DNA of 39,993 nt from Gemmatimonadota bacterium. GTDB lineage: Bacteria; Gemmatimonadota; Gemmatimonadetes; Palauibacterales; Palauibacteraceae. Position 1 is the first letter of the stretch, and each line of letters starts with the position of its first letter. The DNA lies in the NCBI GenBank assembly GCA_029861425.1, contig JAOTZH010000008.1, positions 2,501-42,493 on the forward strand, written 5' to 3'. Of this stretch, positions 24,219 through 32,753 are shown piece after piece. The notes under the pieces were generated by a model. The model ran no database searches. It worked only from the letters and a program-made list of their open reading frames with translations, and was not told the origin of the DNA. Both the position numbers and the translations under genes were made by a program.

Positions 24219-25982
24219 CTAGTGCCCGCCGCCGGCCGGGGACACGACGTCCGGCCTCTCGTTCTGCGCCAGCCAGTCCTTGTCTTCGACATCCGGGTGG
24301 CTGAACTCGTGCGGGCCGTGATAGACGACGGGAGTCTCGGCCCAGTTCCCATGCATCGGCGGCGAGGGAGTCTGCCACTCCAGCGTGGTGGCGTTCCACG
24401 GATTCGCCTCGGCCTTCTTCCCCTTCTTCATGCTCCAGAAGAAGTTGAACGCGAAGAGGAAGCCGGACGCGTACAGACCGAGCGCCGCGAACGTGATCAG
24501 CGCGTTCGTGTCCTGAATCCCCTGCAAATGCGCGTAGCCGCTGGAGTCGTAGATCCGTCGCATCATCCCCGCCATCCCGACGCCGTGCATGGGGAAGAAG
24601 ACGAGGTTGAAGAAGATCAGCGTCAGCCAGAAGTGCACCTTGCCGAGCTTCTCGTTCATCATCCGCCCGAACATCTTCGGGAACCAGTAGTAGATCGCGC
24701 CGAAGAGCGCGAAGAGGCTCCCGCCGAAGAGGACGTAGTGGATGTGGGCGACGATGAAGTAGGTATCGTGGATGTAGATGTCGACCGGTGTCGACGCCAT
24801 GAAGATCCCCGACAGACCCCCGATCGCGAACATCGCGACGAACCCGACCGCGAAAAGCATAGCTGTGTGGAAATGGAGGTTCCCCCTCCACATCGTCCCC
24901 ATCCAGTTGAACGTCTTAATGGCTGACGGCACCGCGATTAACAGCGTCGAGATCGTGAAGCTCAGCCCGAGCATGGGGTTCATCCCGCTCTGGAACATAT
25001 GGTGGCCCCAGACGACGAACCCGAGAAACGCGATGCTGATGATCGCCCACACCATGGCGTGGTACCCGAACACCGGCTTCCGTGACCCGGCCGCGATGAT
25101 CTCGGAGGTGAAGCCCATGGCCGGCAGGATCAGGATGTAGACCTCGGGGTGTCCGAAGAACCAGAACAGGTGCTGCCAGAGCAGCGGCTGCCCCCCACCC
25201 TCGGGCAGGAAGAACGTCGTCCCGATGGTCTGGTCGAACAGGAGCATGATGCCCGCGGCCGACAGGACGGGCATGGCGAGAAGGCCGAGGATCGCGGTGA
25301 TGAACAGCGCCCAGACCGTGAGAGGCATGCGGAACCAGGTCATTCCGGGCGCGCGCATGTTGATCACGGTCGTGATGTAGTTCACGGACCCGAGGATCGA
25401 CGATAGGCCGATGAGCACGAGCGCCAGCAGCCAATAGATCTGCCCGAGCTCGACGCCCGACAGGTCGGGACGGGCGCTCAAAGGCGCGTAGAGCGTCCAA
25501 CCCGATGAAGCCGCGCCACCGACCACGAAGAAGCTGGCCAGAGTCAGCAACCCCGCCGGCACCATCAGCCAGAACGACATCATGTTCAGACGCGGGAACG
25601 CCATGTCGTCCGCGCCGATCTGCAGAGGGATCAGGTAGTTCGCATACACGCCGACCAGCATCGGCATGATGGCGAGAAACACCATGATCGAGCCGTGCAT
25701 CGTCACCAGGGAATTGTAGAACTCCGGCAGCATGTAGCCGCTCGCCACCATGCTCTCGGGGAGGATTCCGCCCCCCGGAAGCGTCTGATCGGGCCAGGCG
25801 ATCTGATACCGCATCATGATCGCGAGAAAGCCGCCGATCATGAGGAAGAACAGAGTATAGATGAGGAACTGGATCGCGATGATCTTGTGATCCGTGGAGA
25901 ACATGTACTTCCGCAAGAACGTCTGCGGATGGTGTTCCTCGAGGATCGCCTGTCCCGTTCCTTCGGCTACGATCGTGGCCAT
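24219..25982 (-). CDS. ctaD: Cytochrome c oxidase subunit I
   Basis: A 587-residue heme-copper oxygen reductase subunit I with 12 or more helices; it reduces O2 at the heme a3-CuB centre and pumps protons. Heme and CuB ligands are visible in TMHGSIMVF, FFGHPEVYILILPAMG (with the Glu and cross-linking Tyr), WGHHMFQSG and HDTYFIVAHIHYVLF. The glutamate of GHPEVY marks an A1-type enzyme. The D-channel region YLIPLQIGADDMAFPRLN reads A-D-D where A-P-D is usual. The C-terminal ~70 residues are hydrophilic. ATG 25982 has GAGGTGAA directly upstream. Confidence 0.97.
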   Translation of the reverse strand: MATIVAEGTGQAILEEHHPQTFLRKYMFSTDHKIIAIQFLIYTLFFLMIGGFLAIMMRYQIAWPDQTLPGGGILPESMVASGYMLPEFYNSLVTMHGSIMVFLAIMPMLVGVYANYLIPLQIGADDMAFPRLNMMSFWLMVPAGLLTLASFFVVGGAASSGWTLYAPLSARPDLSGVELGQIYWLLALVLIGLSSILGSVNYITTVINMRAPGMTWFRMPLTVWALFITAILGLLAMPVLSAAGIMLLFDQTIGTTFFLPEGGGQPLLWQHLFWFFGHPEVYILILPAMGFTSEIIAAGSRKPVFGYHAMVWAIISIAFLGFVVWGHHMFQSGMNPMLGLSFTISTLLIAVPSAIKTFNWMGTMWRGNLHFHTAMLFAVGFVAMFAIGGLSGIFMASTPVDIYIHDTYFIVAHIHYVLFGGSLFALFGAIYYWFPKMFGRMMNEKLGKVHFWLTLIFFNLVFFPMHGVGMAGMMRRIYDSSGYAHLQGIQDTNALITFAALGLYASGFLFAFNFFWSMKKGKKAEANPWNATTLEWQTPSPPMHGNWAETPVVYHGPHEFSHPDVEDKDWLAQNERPDVVSPAGGGH

Positions 25983-26025
25983 TTCACCTCGCCTCGTGGT
26001 TCGCTGAGCGCATTCGAACGACCCG

Positions 26026-26691
26026 TCAGTTCCCTGCCGCCTGTCCCGCCGACCAGGCGTCGAAATCAGCCCGGTCGTGAATCACGACCTGCGCGTCCAT
26101 CGAATAGTGACCGAGGCCGCACAGCTCGGCGCACGCGATCTGGTACTCGCCCGTCCCGGTGGCCTCGAACCAGATCGGGATGGTCATGCCGGGCACCGCG
26201 TCCTGCTTGACCCGCAGCTCGGGCACGAAGAACGAGTGGATGACGTCTTCCGACTCGAGACGCACGATCACCGGCTCGTTCGCCGGGAAGTGGAACTGGT
26301 TTCGCACGACGAAGTCGTCCGCCGTGTCGATCCGTCCGTCAGATCCGGGGTAGGTGATGTTCCACTCGAACTGTTTGGCGACCACGTTGAACGTCAGTGC
26401 GTCCTGTGGGAGCGCGCTCGCACCCCGGATGTCGGCCCAGACGCCCCCGGAGTAGATCCCCAGGACCGCGAGGATCACCGCGGGCACTGCGGTCCAGATG
26501 ATCTCGGCCTTCTTGGACCCATGCGTGTAGTGCGCCTTCTGACCGTCGCGGCGGCGGTATTTGATCGAGAACCAGATGATCCCCGCTTCCACGAGGATGA
26601 ACGCGACCCCCGTGAGAACAGCGATGATCCAGAACAACCGGTCGATCACCACGCCCTGGGTGGAGAGATTGAGAGGTAACGACCAATCCAC
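26026..26691 (-). CDS. ctaC: Cytochrome c oxidase subunit II
   Basis: A 221-residue subunit II with two N-terminal membrane helices (about 17-42 and 64-84) and a periplasmic CuA cupredoxin domain. CuA ligands are H152 (VIHSFF), C187 and C191 with E189 (CAELC), H195 and M198 (GHYSM). No cytochrome c domain is fused at the C-terminus, so a separate electron donor is needed; the cytochromes c and cupredoxin-like lipoprotein encoded just upstream are candidates. The GTG start at 26691 follows AGGAG at eight bases. Confidence 0.95.
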   Translation of the reverse strand: MDWSLPLNLSTQGVVIDRLFWIIAVLTGVAFILVEAGIIWFSIKYRRRDGQKAHYTHGSKKAEIIWTAVPAVILAVLGIYSGGVWADIRGASALPQDALTFNVVAKQFEWNITYPGSDGRIDTADDFVVRNQFHFPANEPVIVRLESEDVIHSFFVPELRVKQDAVPGMTIPIWFEATGTGEYQIACAELCGLGHYSMDAQVVIHDRADFDAWSAGQAAGN

Positions 26692-26729
26692 GGGCTTATC
26701 TCCTCATTGAAGCCTGCGGGTTAGAGCGG

Positions 26730-26754
26730 GGGGCGACGCGACGCGCGCCGCCCC
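26730..26754 (-). promoter_or_regulatory. Strong GC hairpin between lipoprotein gene and ctaC
   Basis: GGGGCG (26730-26735) pairs with CGCCCC (26749-26754), and after one mismatch four more inner pairs close on loop ACG. It lies in the 76-base gap downstream of the cupredoxin-like lipoprotein stop and upstream of ctaC. There is no T tract on the minus strand, so it may be an mRNA processing or stability element that sets different levels for the two oxidase gene sets rather than a full terminator. Confidence 0.4.
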
Positions 26755-26767
26755 TCCGTTGTGCGTC

Positions 26768-27634
26768 TTAGTCCTGGGCTCCGCGGTGCACCTCGATGCC
26801 GTGCTCTCCGTGCCGGATGACCAGCGGCTCGCCGAGCGGAACGTGCGCACCCGCCATGTCCGAGCTGTAGTCGAAGCTGAGCGTAGCGGTGCCGCCTGCG
26901 GTGACGGTCACGCTACCCGACATAGCGCCGTAGGCCTCGTGCCAGGCCTCCGCGGTGTACGTGCCAGCCGGCACGTTGGGGATGGTGAAGCTCCCGTCGG
27001 GACCGGAGACACCGAAGTACGGGTGGTCGACGACTCCGATGTACGCCTGCATCCAGCCATGCACGTCACAGCGCACGGGGACCATCACCTCAGCAAGAGG
27101 GAAGCTCTGATTGCTGGTGATGCCGGCGCGGGGCTGGCTGATGTTGAAGCCGCGGTTCTCGGTCGGGCTCGCGTTGATGTTATGGAGCAGATCGTCCGAG
27201 TTGGTGATCTCGATGTTCTGGCCGACCTGCACGCCGAGGACGTGCGGCATATACCGGCAGTTCTCCTGGTCGAGCTGGACCGAGCCGCTCGGGGCCGGGC
27301 CGCCGGACACGCCAGTGAGATGGACGAACACGTTCGCGAGCCTGCCGTTGGCAGCTATCACGTTGTTCGACATCGGGCCGTCCGGGCCGTAGCCGGCCGC
27401 GCAGTCCGCTTCGGCCGACATGTCGATCGCCGTGGGGGCAGGCGAGTCGCCCGCAAAGTTGATGGTGCCCGAGATCGTGCCGACCGTGGCCGGATCGACC
27501 TGAGCGGCCGCAGGGGCTTCCCCTCCGCCCGCGTCGCCGCCGGGGTCGCCCCCGCCACTGTCACCGCCCCCGCATGCGGCCATCGCACCGGCTGCAACCA
27601 ACACGGAGACCTTCTTCAAAAACTCGCTACGCAT
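26768..27634 (-). CDS. Cupredoxin-like lipoprotein with carboxypeptidase-regulatory-like domain
   Basis: A 288-residue lipoprotein: hydrophobic signal ending AAGAMAAC with the acylated cysteine C21, then a Gly/Asp-rich linker. Residues ~50-200 form a plastocyanin-like domain; H151 (DLLHNIN), C189, H192 and M195 (RCDVHGWM) match the His/Cys-His-Met set of a type 1 copper site. Residues ~200-245 (GPDGSFTIPNVPAGTYTAEA) are a carboxypeptidase-regulatory-like beta sandwich. It would sit on the outer face of a membrane and could carry electrons between the cytochromes c and the CuA of CtaC; this is inference from motif and place. It lies between the bd-like and heme-copper oxidase gene sets. Confidence 0.82.
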   Translation of the reverse strand: MRSEFLKKVSVLVAAGAMAACGGGDSGGGDPGGDAGGGEAPAAAQVDPATVGTISGTINFAGDSPAPTAIDMSAEADCAAGYGPDGPMSNNVIAANGRLANVFVHLTGVSGGPAPSGSVQLDQENCRYMPHVLGVQVGQNIEITNSDDLLHNINASPTENRGFNISQPRAGITSNQSFPLAEVMVPVRCDVHGWMQAYIGVVDHPYFGVSGPDGSFTIPNVPAGTYTAEAWHEAYGAMSGSVTVTAGGTATLSFDYSSDMAGAHVPLGEPLVIRHGEHGIEVHRGAQD

Positions 27635-27697
27635 ATCCTGCCCTCCCTGCCATCTTTCAGGCGATTACGGCGAAAACCCGCGTCATTTGGCTCCGTA

Positions 27698-29245
27698 TCA
27701 GGCTCGCGCCCGACCCTGAGCACGGCGAACGAGAACCAGCCCGAACGCTCCAGTCAAGAGGATCGCGATGAGGGGGGTCACCACGACCGCGTTCGAGGGC
27801 TCTTGCTCCAGAAGCACGTAGTACCACGAGGAGACCCCGGCCCTCTTGTCCGTCTCGCCGCTCGAACCGTCCCACGCGGAGAACGCGACCGGGATCGGCA
27901 CTCCCTCGGAGAAGGTCAGTCCGTCTGCCCCCGCCGCGATCGGCCGCCTGAGGTAGAGCGTCCATCTCCCATCCTGCCACTCGGCGGTTCCCTGCAGCTC
28001 TCCGGGTAGAGGCTCGACCGACCCGTATCCGCGTCCGCGCCCCTCACCGACGCCGTCGTTCGAGCTCCATGTCCAGAGATAGACCGGCTGTCGGGTGGTG
28101 CCGCCGAGGAAGTACGGACGCTCCGCACCATCCGGGACCTCGAACGGGAACTGCAGCCTGATCGCGTCTGGCCATCTGACGGTGACGGCGCCGGTGCTGT
28201 CGAGCGCTGGGGCCTCGAAGCCGTCGAGATCCATCGTCGCCAGAATCTTCGCTTGCCATTCGTCCCACTCGGAATCGGGGCTTCTCGACGGGTCGTTCCA
28301 CTGCACCCTGAACGCCATCTCCGACCCGTCGTGGACGCCTTCCACCCAGATGCCGTCCACGGTGGGGGCGAAGTTGCGCGGCACCTCGATGACTTGCCCG
28401 GCGAGCGGAAAGAAGAACGCCTCGATGTCCCCCCAGGCCTCGTCGGACCCGTCCTGTGGCAGCCCTTCGGAGGCTCGTTCCACGCGCACCACTTCGCGCA
28501 GGCGAGGCCGCTCGCGGGGTCCCATGCTCGCGACGTAGTGGGCGAGCTGCCAAACCTCGTCAGGTGACACCACGCCCGAGTTCATCGCGTCGATGGCCGC
28601 GGGCATGGGCGTACCGTCTAGACCGGTGAGGACACGTGTGTGGATGTCGTTGACCGAGCTACCCCCGTTCAGTGCCCAGGCCTCGGTCAGATCGGCCGCC
28701 CGGATCGGGAAGCCGCGCCAGTCCTCGAGCGTCGGCGCGGAGGTGCCATTGCCTCGTCCAGCGGCGCCGTGACAGGCCTCGCACTCGAGGGTGAGGTACG
28801 CCTGGGCTCCCGCCGCCAGCGCCTCTGGCCCGCCACCCGGATCAGAACCGAAATCGAGCGGCTCGGGGGCCGGCCCGGCGGCAAAGAACCGGGAGAAGCT
28901 CTTGATGTACTCGATGACGTCGCGCTTCTGCTGATCCGACAGGTTCGGCCAGCCCGGCATGGTCGTGCCCGGGAGACCGACGTTCAGCACGTGCATCAGG
29001 TCGTCGTCGGTCGGCAGCTGACCGCTACCCGTGGTGCGGACCTGGTAGCGTGCCTGGCTGAAGGTGCGGGGGCGCGGAAGCATCGACGCGGCGGCGGACC
29101 CGTCGCCGAGACCCTCGGCGCCGTGGCACTCCGCGCACCAACGGTCATAGAGGACGCGGCCGTTCTCGTTCTCCTGCGCCACCAGCCCGGCAGCGCCGAC
29201 GAGAAGGAACGTGGCGATCGTCTTGAGCAGTGTTCCAGATCTCAT
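27698..29245 (-). CDS. Diheme cytochrome c with ethylbenzene-dehydrogenase-gamma-like domain
   Basis: A 515-residue exported protein. After a signal peptide (about 1-23) come two cytochrome c domains with heme sites C37-A-E-C40-H41 and C155-E-A-C158-H159; M96 (GTTMPGW) and the Met of GTPMPAA are likely sixth ligands. Residues ~270-480 resemble the heme b-binding gamma subunit of ethylbenzene and dimethylsulfide dehydrogenases (SEMAFRVQWND, IRLQFPFEVPDG). A C-terminal helix (NAVVVTPLIAILLTGAFGLV) anchors it. The start is ATG 29245, one base overlapping the previous stop (TGATG); a longer upstream frame is out of keeping with the family. Expected to pass electrons within the cluster's respiratory complex. 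Confidence 0.85.
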   Translation of the reverse strand: MRSGTLLKTIATFLLVGAAGLVAQENENGRVLYDRWCAECHGAEGLGDGSAAASMLPRPRTFSQARYQVRTTGSGQLPTDDDLMHVLNVGLPGTTMPGWPNLSDQQKRDVIEYIKSFSRFFAAGPAPEPLDFGSDPGGGPEALAAGAQAYLTLECEACHGAAGRGNGTSAPTLEDWRGFPIRAADLTEAWALNGGSSVNDIHTRVLTGLDGTPMPAAIDAMNSGVVSPDEVWQLAHYVASMGPRERPRLREVVRVERASEGLPQDGSDEAWGDIEAFFFPLAGQVIEVPRNFAPTVDGIWVEGVHDGSEMAFRVQWNDPSRSPDSEWDEWQAKILATMDLDGFEAPALDSTGAVTVRWPDAIRLQFPFEVPDGAERPYFLGGTTRQPVYLWTWSSNDGVGEGRGRGYGSVEPLPGELQGTAEWQDGRWTLYLRRPIAAGADGLTFSEGVPIPVAFSAWDGSSGETDKRAGVSSWYYVLLEQEPSNAVVVTPLIAILLTGAFGLVLVRRAQGRARA

Positions 29246-30039
29246 CAGTGCGCCTCCCCTTCCGCGCCTTCTTCCTCCCACGTGCGAGGCGTGCTTCCGG
29301 TACGCTCGTATAGGAACAGGATGACGGACCAGGTTTCGTTCTCGTCTAGGATCGTCTCCCAGGCGGGCATCGCCGAGTTCCAGGGAGCGCCCTCGTTGGG
29401 CAAGCCCGGTCCGCCCTTCGCGATACGCCAGAATACATAGCTCTCCGTGAGCTGGACGATCGTGCCGGTATTCGTGAAGTCGGCGGGAACCGGCGTGAGC
29501 ATCGAGGCGAAGTGACCCTGGCCGTCGAGGAGGTCGCCGTGGCACGGGACGCAGTTGCGGGTATAGACGGCGTTCCCGACGGCAAGGTGAGCCTCCATGT
29601 CGCCGGAATGGCGGAGCGGATTCTCGAGTCCGGCAAGCTCCATGGTCGCTCCCCGGAAGGTGATCGAATTCGGCGGCGCCGGGTGGATCGACCGAAGGGT
29701 AGCTGGCGCCCCGAAGCTCGGCTTGACGCCCTGGTACGCGACCCAGCCGACCAGGAGCGGGAGCCCCACCAGAAGGATGCCGCGGAGCGCCCGGCGTCCG
29801 GGATCCACCATGGTCCGCACCATGGGTGCCTTGAACGCGGCCCATCGATCAGACTCCGCGCTCATGTAGAGGAGGACGCCGACCAGCACCGTCAGCATGT
29901 ATTGCGTGACCACCGTGCTCGGCACCGGCGCGCTAGGGACGCCGATCATCGGCAGGAGATATCCGATTCCCCACTTGATGACGACATAGGCGAGCACGAG
30001 AACCAGCACGCCCTGCCAGAACGGGTGCTTCAGATTCAT
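29245..30039 (-). CDS. Membrane-anchored monoheme cytochrome c
   Basis: A 264-residue protein with three N-terminal membrane helices (about 9-30, 43-60, 86-103) and a periplasmic cytochrome c domain with heme site C163-V-P-C166-H167; the Met of NSAMPAWE is the likely sixth ligand. It lies 12 bases after the diheme cytochrome gene and overlaps the next one by a base, so the three cytochromes are made together. The number of membrane helices is unusual for a simple cytochrome c and suggests packing against the CydA-like subunit. Confidence 0.88.
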   Translation of the reverse strand: MNLKHPFWQGVLVLVLAYVVIKWGIGYLLPMIGVPSAPVPSTVVTQYMLTVLVGVLLYMSAESDRWAAFKAPMVRTMVDPGRRALRGILLVGLPLLVGWVAYQGVKPSFGAPATLRSIHPAPPNSITFRGATMELAGLENPLRHSGDMEAHLAVGNAVYTRNCVPCHGDLLDGQGHFASMLTPVPADFTNTGTIVQLTESYVFWRIAKGGPGLPNEGAPWNSAMPAWETILDENETWSVILFLYERTGSTPRTWEEEGAEGEAH

Positions 30040-30051
30040 GACGTCGCCTCC

Positions 30052-30873
30052 CTATTCGCCGCTTCCGTCGCCGGAGCCATCGTCTCCATCGTCGCCGCCT
30101 CCGGGGTCGCCTGTAACGAGGAACTGGATGAGCGCGTCGAGCTCGGCCGGCGACATGATGCCGGCGAGCCCCGGCGCCATCAGCCCGGCGACCGACTCGT
30201 AGCCTTCGGCTATGTCGGCGCCGGGGTCCTCGATCGCCCGCCGGATGTACTCGGGATCCTTGCCCACGGCCTCCTCGAACGGCGGTCCGAGCTCAACTCC
30301 CTCGCCGCTATACATGTGACAGGCGAAACAGCCGGTGTTCCGGGCGACCGCCACCGGGTCGATGCTCGCCGGGTCGACCGGAGCAGCGTCGGCCGGCGCC
30401 GTCTCCGGTGCCGTATCTTCCGCCAGCGCGGACGCGAAGTCGTCGGCGTTCACCGTGACCGTGCCGCCCTGGTCCTGAAGGAACGCGACGAGGGCCCACA
30501 GCTGGGGCTGGACAATTGTCCGGCTCTGATCGAGCATGATCGGTTGGAAGCCCTCGACGACGTACGCCGTCGGGTTCACGAGAGACTCCCAGAGATACGT
30601 CTTGCAGTCTTGCCCCGGTACACGCGTCTCACATACCGACCCGGCGACGCCGACGAGGTCGGGGGCGCGCGTCCCCAGGCCGTGGCAGGCCGTACAGCCG
30701 CCGACGCCCGCATAGAGCTCTTCACCGATCGCGACGAGCTCTTCGGGCGTCGTCTCGGCCGTCAGCACGATCTCCCTGGGGACCGCCGACTGTACCTGCG
30801 GGATGATGTTCGCCACGAGCGTGTACACGGCGAGCGTCCCGATGATCGTGAGAAGAATCTTGAGATTCGTCAT
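30052..30873 (-). CDS. Membrane-anchored diheme cytochrome c
   Basis: A 273-residue protein with one N-terminal membrane anchor (5-25) and two cytochrome c domains with heme sites C60-T-A-C63-H64 and C182-F-A-C185-H186, joined by an Ala/Pro/Asp-rich linker (about 145-175). M113 and the Met of GLMAPGLAG are probable axial ligands. C81 and C90 may form a disulfide. The tail is Gly/Asp-rich. The start ATG 30873 has GGAGG ten bases upstream; six codons further upstream are open but have no ribosome site. It lies 70 bases after the CydA-like gene. Confidence 0.88.
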   Translation of the reverse strand: MTNLKILLTIIGTLAVYTLVANIIPQVQSAVPREIVLTAETTPEELVAIGEELYAGVGGCTACHGLGTRAPDLVGVAGSVCETRVPGQDCKTYLWESLVNPTAYVVEGFQPIMLDQSRTIVQPQLWALVAFLQDQGGTVTVNADDFASALAEDTAPETAPADAAPVDPASIDPVAVARNTGCFACHMYSGEGVELGPPFEEAVGKDPEYIRRAIEDPGADIAEGYESVAGLMAPGLAGIMSPAELDALIQFLVTGDPGGGDDGDDGSGDGSGE

Positions 30874-30943
30874 GCGACCGGTTCCTCCCAATCAGCTCCG
30901 ATAAGGGGCGCCGTGGCCACTCTCGCAACGCGTTGTAGTGCAA

Positions 30944-32701
30944 TCACTTGGCCGTCTCCTCGTACACCGATTTCTCCGCAAGGCCGCCGAGCCAGAAGAT
31001 CATCCCGACAAGGCCGAAGAAGATCGCCACGCAGATGCTGATCATGGTGGCCGCCGGACCGAGTGCCGGCGTGAAGGCCTGCTCGCTGGTGTCGCGGATG
31101 ACCTCGTAGACGTGCCAGTGCTGCCGGATCCCCGACCGGGCGAACCCCATGAGCCCCATGAGCCAGGTGAACGTGACGGCCAGAATCAGGAGCGCGTACT
31201 GGGAGCGCGCAGGCATCTTGCCCCACTGGATCTCGCCCCTCGACTTCGCCCCGCGCAGCATGGCGGAGTCGATCAAGATCACGAAGATGATCGTCGCGAG
31301 GACCGCAAGCACCTGATAGACCGAGAAGCCGATGCGGACGATCGCGGTGACGAAGTACCCGTATATGCCGTAGAAGACGACGATGACCGCCGCGATCGCG
31401 AATGCGGCGCCCTGGAGCATCGTCCCCGTCTTCGCCCAGCTCACCACTGGCTCCTTGTTGGCCCGCCGGTACAGCATGAACGAGAGGAACGTCGTGAGGA
31501 TCATGAGGTTCACGGCCGTGTTCTTGGCGCTCATGACCCCGAGGACCCCGAGGAAGGGATGCTGCTGCCCGCCCATGGCGGCGACCTCGTCGCGGCTCGC
31601 GATCATCGTGTTCGGGGTCGCCCATACGATCACGCCGACCACGAGCACCAATAGCATCCATTTGATGTACGGCTGGAAACGCTCGGCGCCCGGGATGCGG
31701 CCCATGCCGATCCACAGGTAGTAGTTGCCCGCCAGGAAGAGCACGCCGATGAGGAAGGCCTGGATGATCCAAAGCCAGCTCATGAAGCCGCCCATCATCG
31801 TGATCCCCATCTGCTGGCTGAACTCGTAGATCTCCCGGCCCAGCCAGTAGCCGGCGAAGGGGAGCACGATCAGCGCCCCGATCGCGATCAAGTTCCCGGT
31901 GTAGCCCATCCAGTCGTAGTGCGCCCGTTCTTCGTCGCTCTCGGAAGTCAGGAACCGGTAGGCCGCGTAGGCCCCCACGATCGCGCCGCCGAACACCACG
32001 TTCGCGATCAACCTGTGGATGTTGATCGGCATCCACGTCGCATTGTTGATCGCACTCCAGAGCTGAACCGTTTGAGGGGCCGTATCCACCGTCACGTCGG
32101 GGGGCGGGCTCATCATGTACGTGAGCCAGCCGTTCGCGATGAACATCACGATCGTGCCCCAGATGTTCAGCAGGATTCCCAGCCCCCAGTGGAACTTCTT
32201 GGCTGCCCCTTTCTTCCAGGCGTCCCACCCGTAGTAGTACAGGTAGAGCGTGAACGACTCGAAGAAGAACAGCGCCGCGTAGAGCCACATCGAGGGTGCG
32301 AAGATCGCCGTCAGGTAGACCCAGAAGCGGGGGTAAAGCGTCGAGATGAAGAAGACGAGGATCGCGCCCCAGATCGCCGTGGCGCTGTACGCCACGAGGA
32401 GGAGCCGCGTGAACTCCTTGGCGAGCTTGTCGTAGCGCTCGTTGTCCGTAAAGATCCCGATCGCCTCGATCACGACGGCGAACATCGGTACGCCGAGGAC
32501 GAACGCCGCGAAGAGTAGGTGCAGCTGGGCCGCGATCCAGACGGCGCCACGGCGGTCCAGGCCGAAGATCCCGAACTCGCCGTAGTCGGGCCCGGCCGCC
32601 TGGGCGAGCAGCGGCATGGCGACCAGCAGCGCGAGCCCGGCACCCGTGGCGGCGCGCATCAGCCACCGCCGTCTTCCGTCACGACTCTTCGTCAGGTCCA
32701 C
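30944..32701 (-). CDS. CydA-like subunit of a cytochrome bd superfamily oxidase, no CydB partner
   Basis: A 585-residue membrane protein with about 13 helices. The first half aligns with CydA: H61 (QLHLLF) matches the heme ligand H19 of E. coli CydA, E149 (FFFESF) matches E107, IANGW at 188-192 matches VANGW, and H229 (INIHRL) matches H186. E99 of CydA is not kept (Y141 at that place). The hydrophilic quinol-binding Q loop with its K and E is absent; instead the protein goes straight on to further helices. Known work on the superfamily describes families without the quinol site that must use another donor. No cydB, X or B-like gene is near; three cytochrome c genes follow. The start GTG 32701 follows AGGGAAG; a longer upstream frame would add 50 unlikely residues. 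Confidence 0.85.
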   Translation of the reverse strand: MDLTKSRDGRRRWLMRAATGAGLALLVAMPLLAQAAGPDYGEFGIFGLDRRGAVWIAAQLHLLFAAFVLGVPMFAVVIEAIGIFTDNERYDKLAKEFTRLLLVAYSATAIWGAILVFFISTLYPRFWVYLTAIFAPSMWLYAALFFFESFTLYLYYYGWDAWKKGAAKKFHWGLGILLNIWGTIVMFIANGWLTYMMSPPPDVTVDTAPQTVQLWSAINNATWMPINIHRLIANVVFGGAIVGAYAAYRFLTSESDEERAHYDWMGYTGNLIAIGALIVLPFAGYWLGREIYEFSQQMGITMMGGFMSWLWIIQAFLIGVLFLAGNYYLWIGMGRIPGAERFQPYIKWMLLVLVVGVIVWATPNTMIASRDEVAAMGGQQHPFLGVLGVMSAKNTAVNLMILTTFLSFMLYRRANKEPVVSWAKTGTMLQGAAFAIAAVIVVFYGIYGYFVTAIVRIGFSVYQVLAVLATIIFVILIDSAMLRGAKSRGEIQWGKMPARSQYALLILAVTFTWLMGLMGFARSGIRQHWHVYEVIRDTSEQAFTPALGPAATMISICVAIFFGLVGMIFWLGGLAEKSVYEETAK

Positions 32702-32753
32702 TCGTTCTTCCCTCTCCGTTCGCCCTTCACCTGGAGCGATCAAAGGGTTCAGG

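Noticed and set aside
30870-32666. A 598-codon open frame in another frame of the minus strand
   Set aside because: It is Arg/Gly/Asp-rich low-quality sequence overlapping the CydA-like gene, which has clear family residues.
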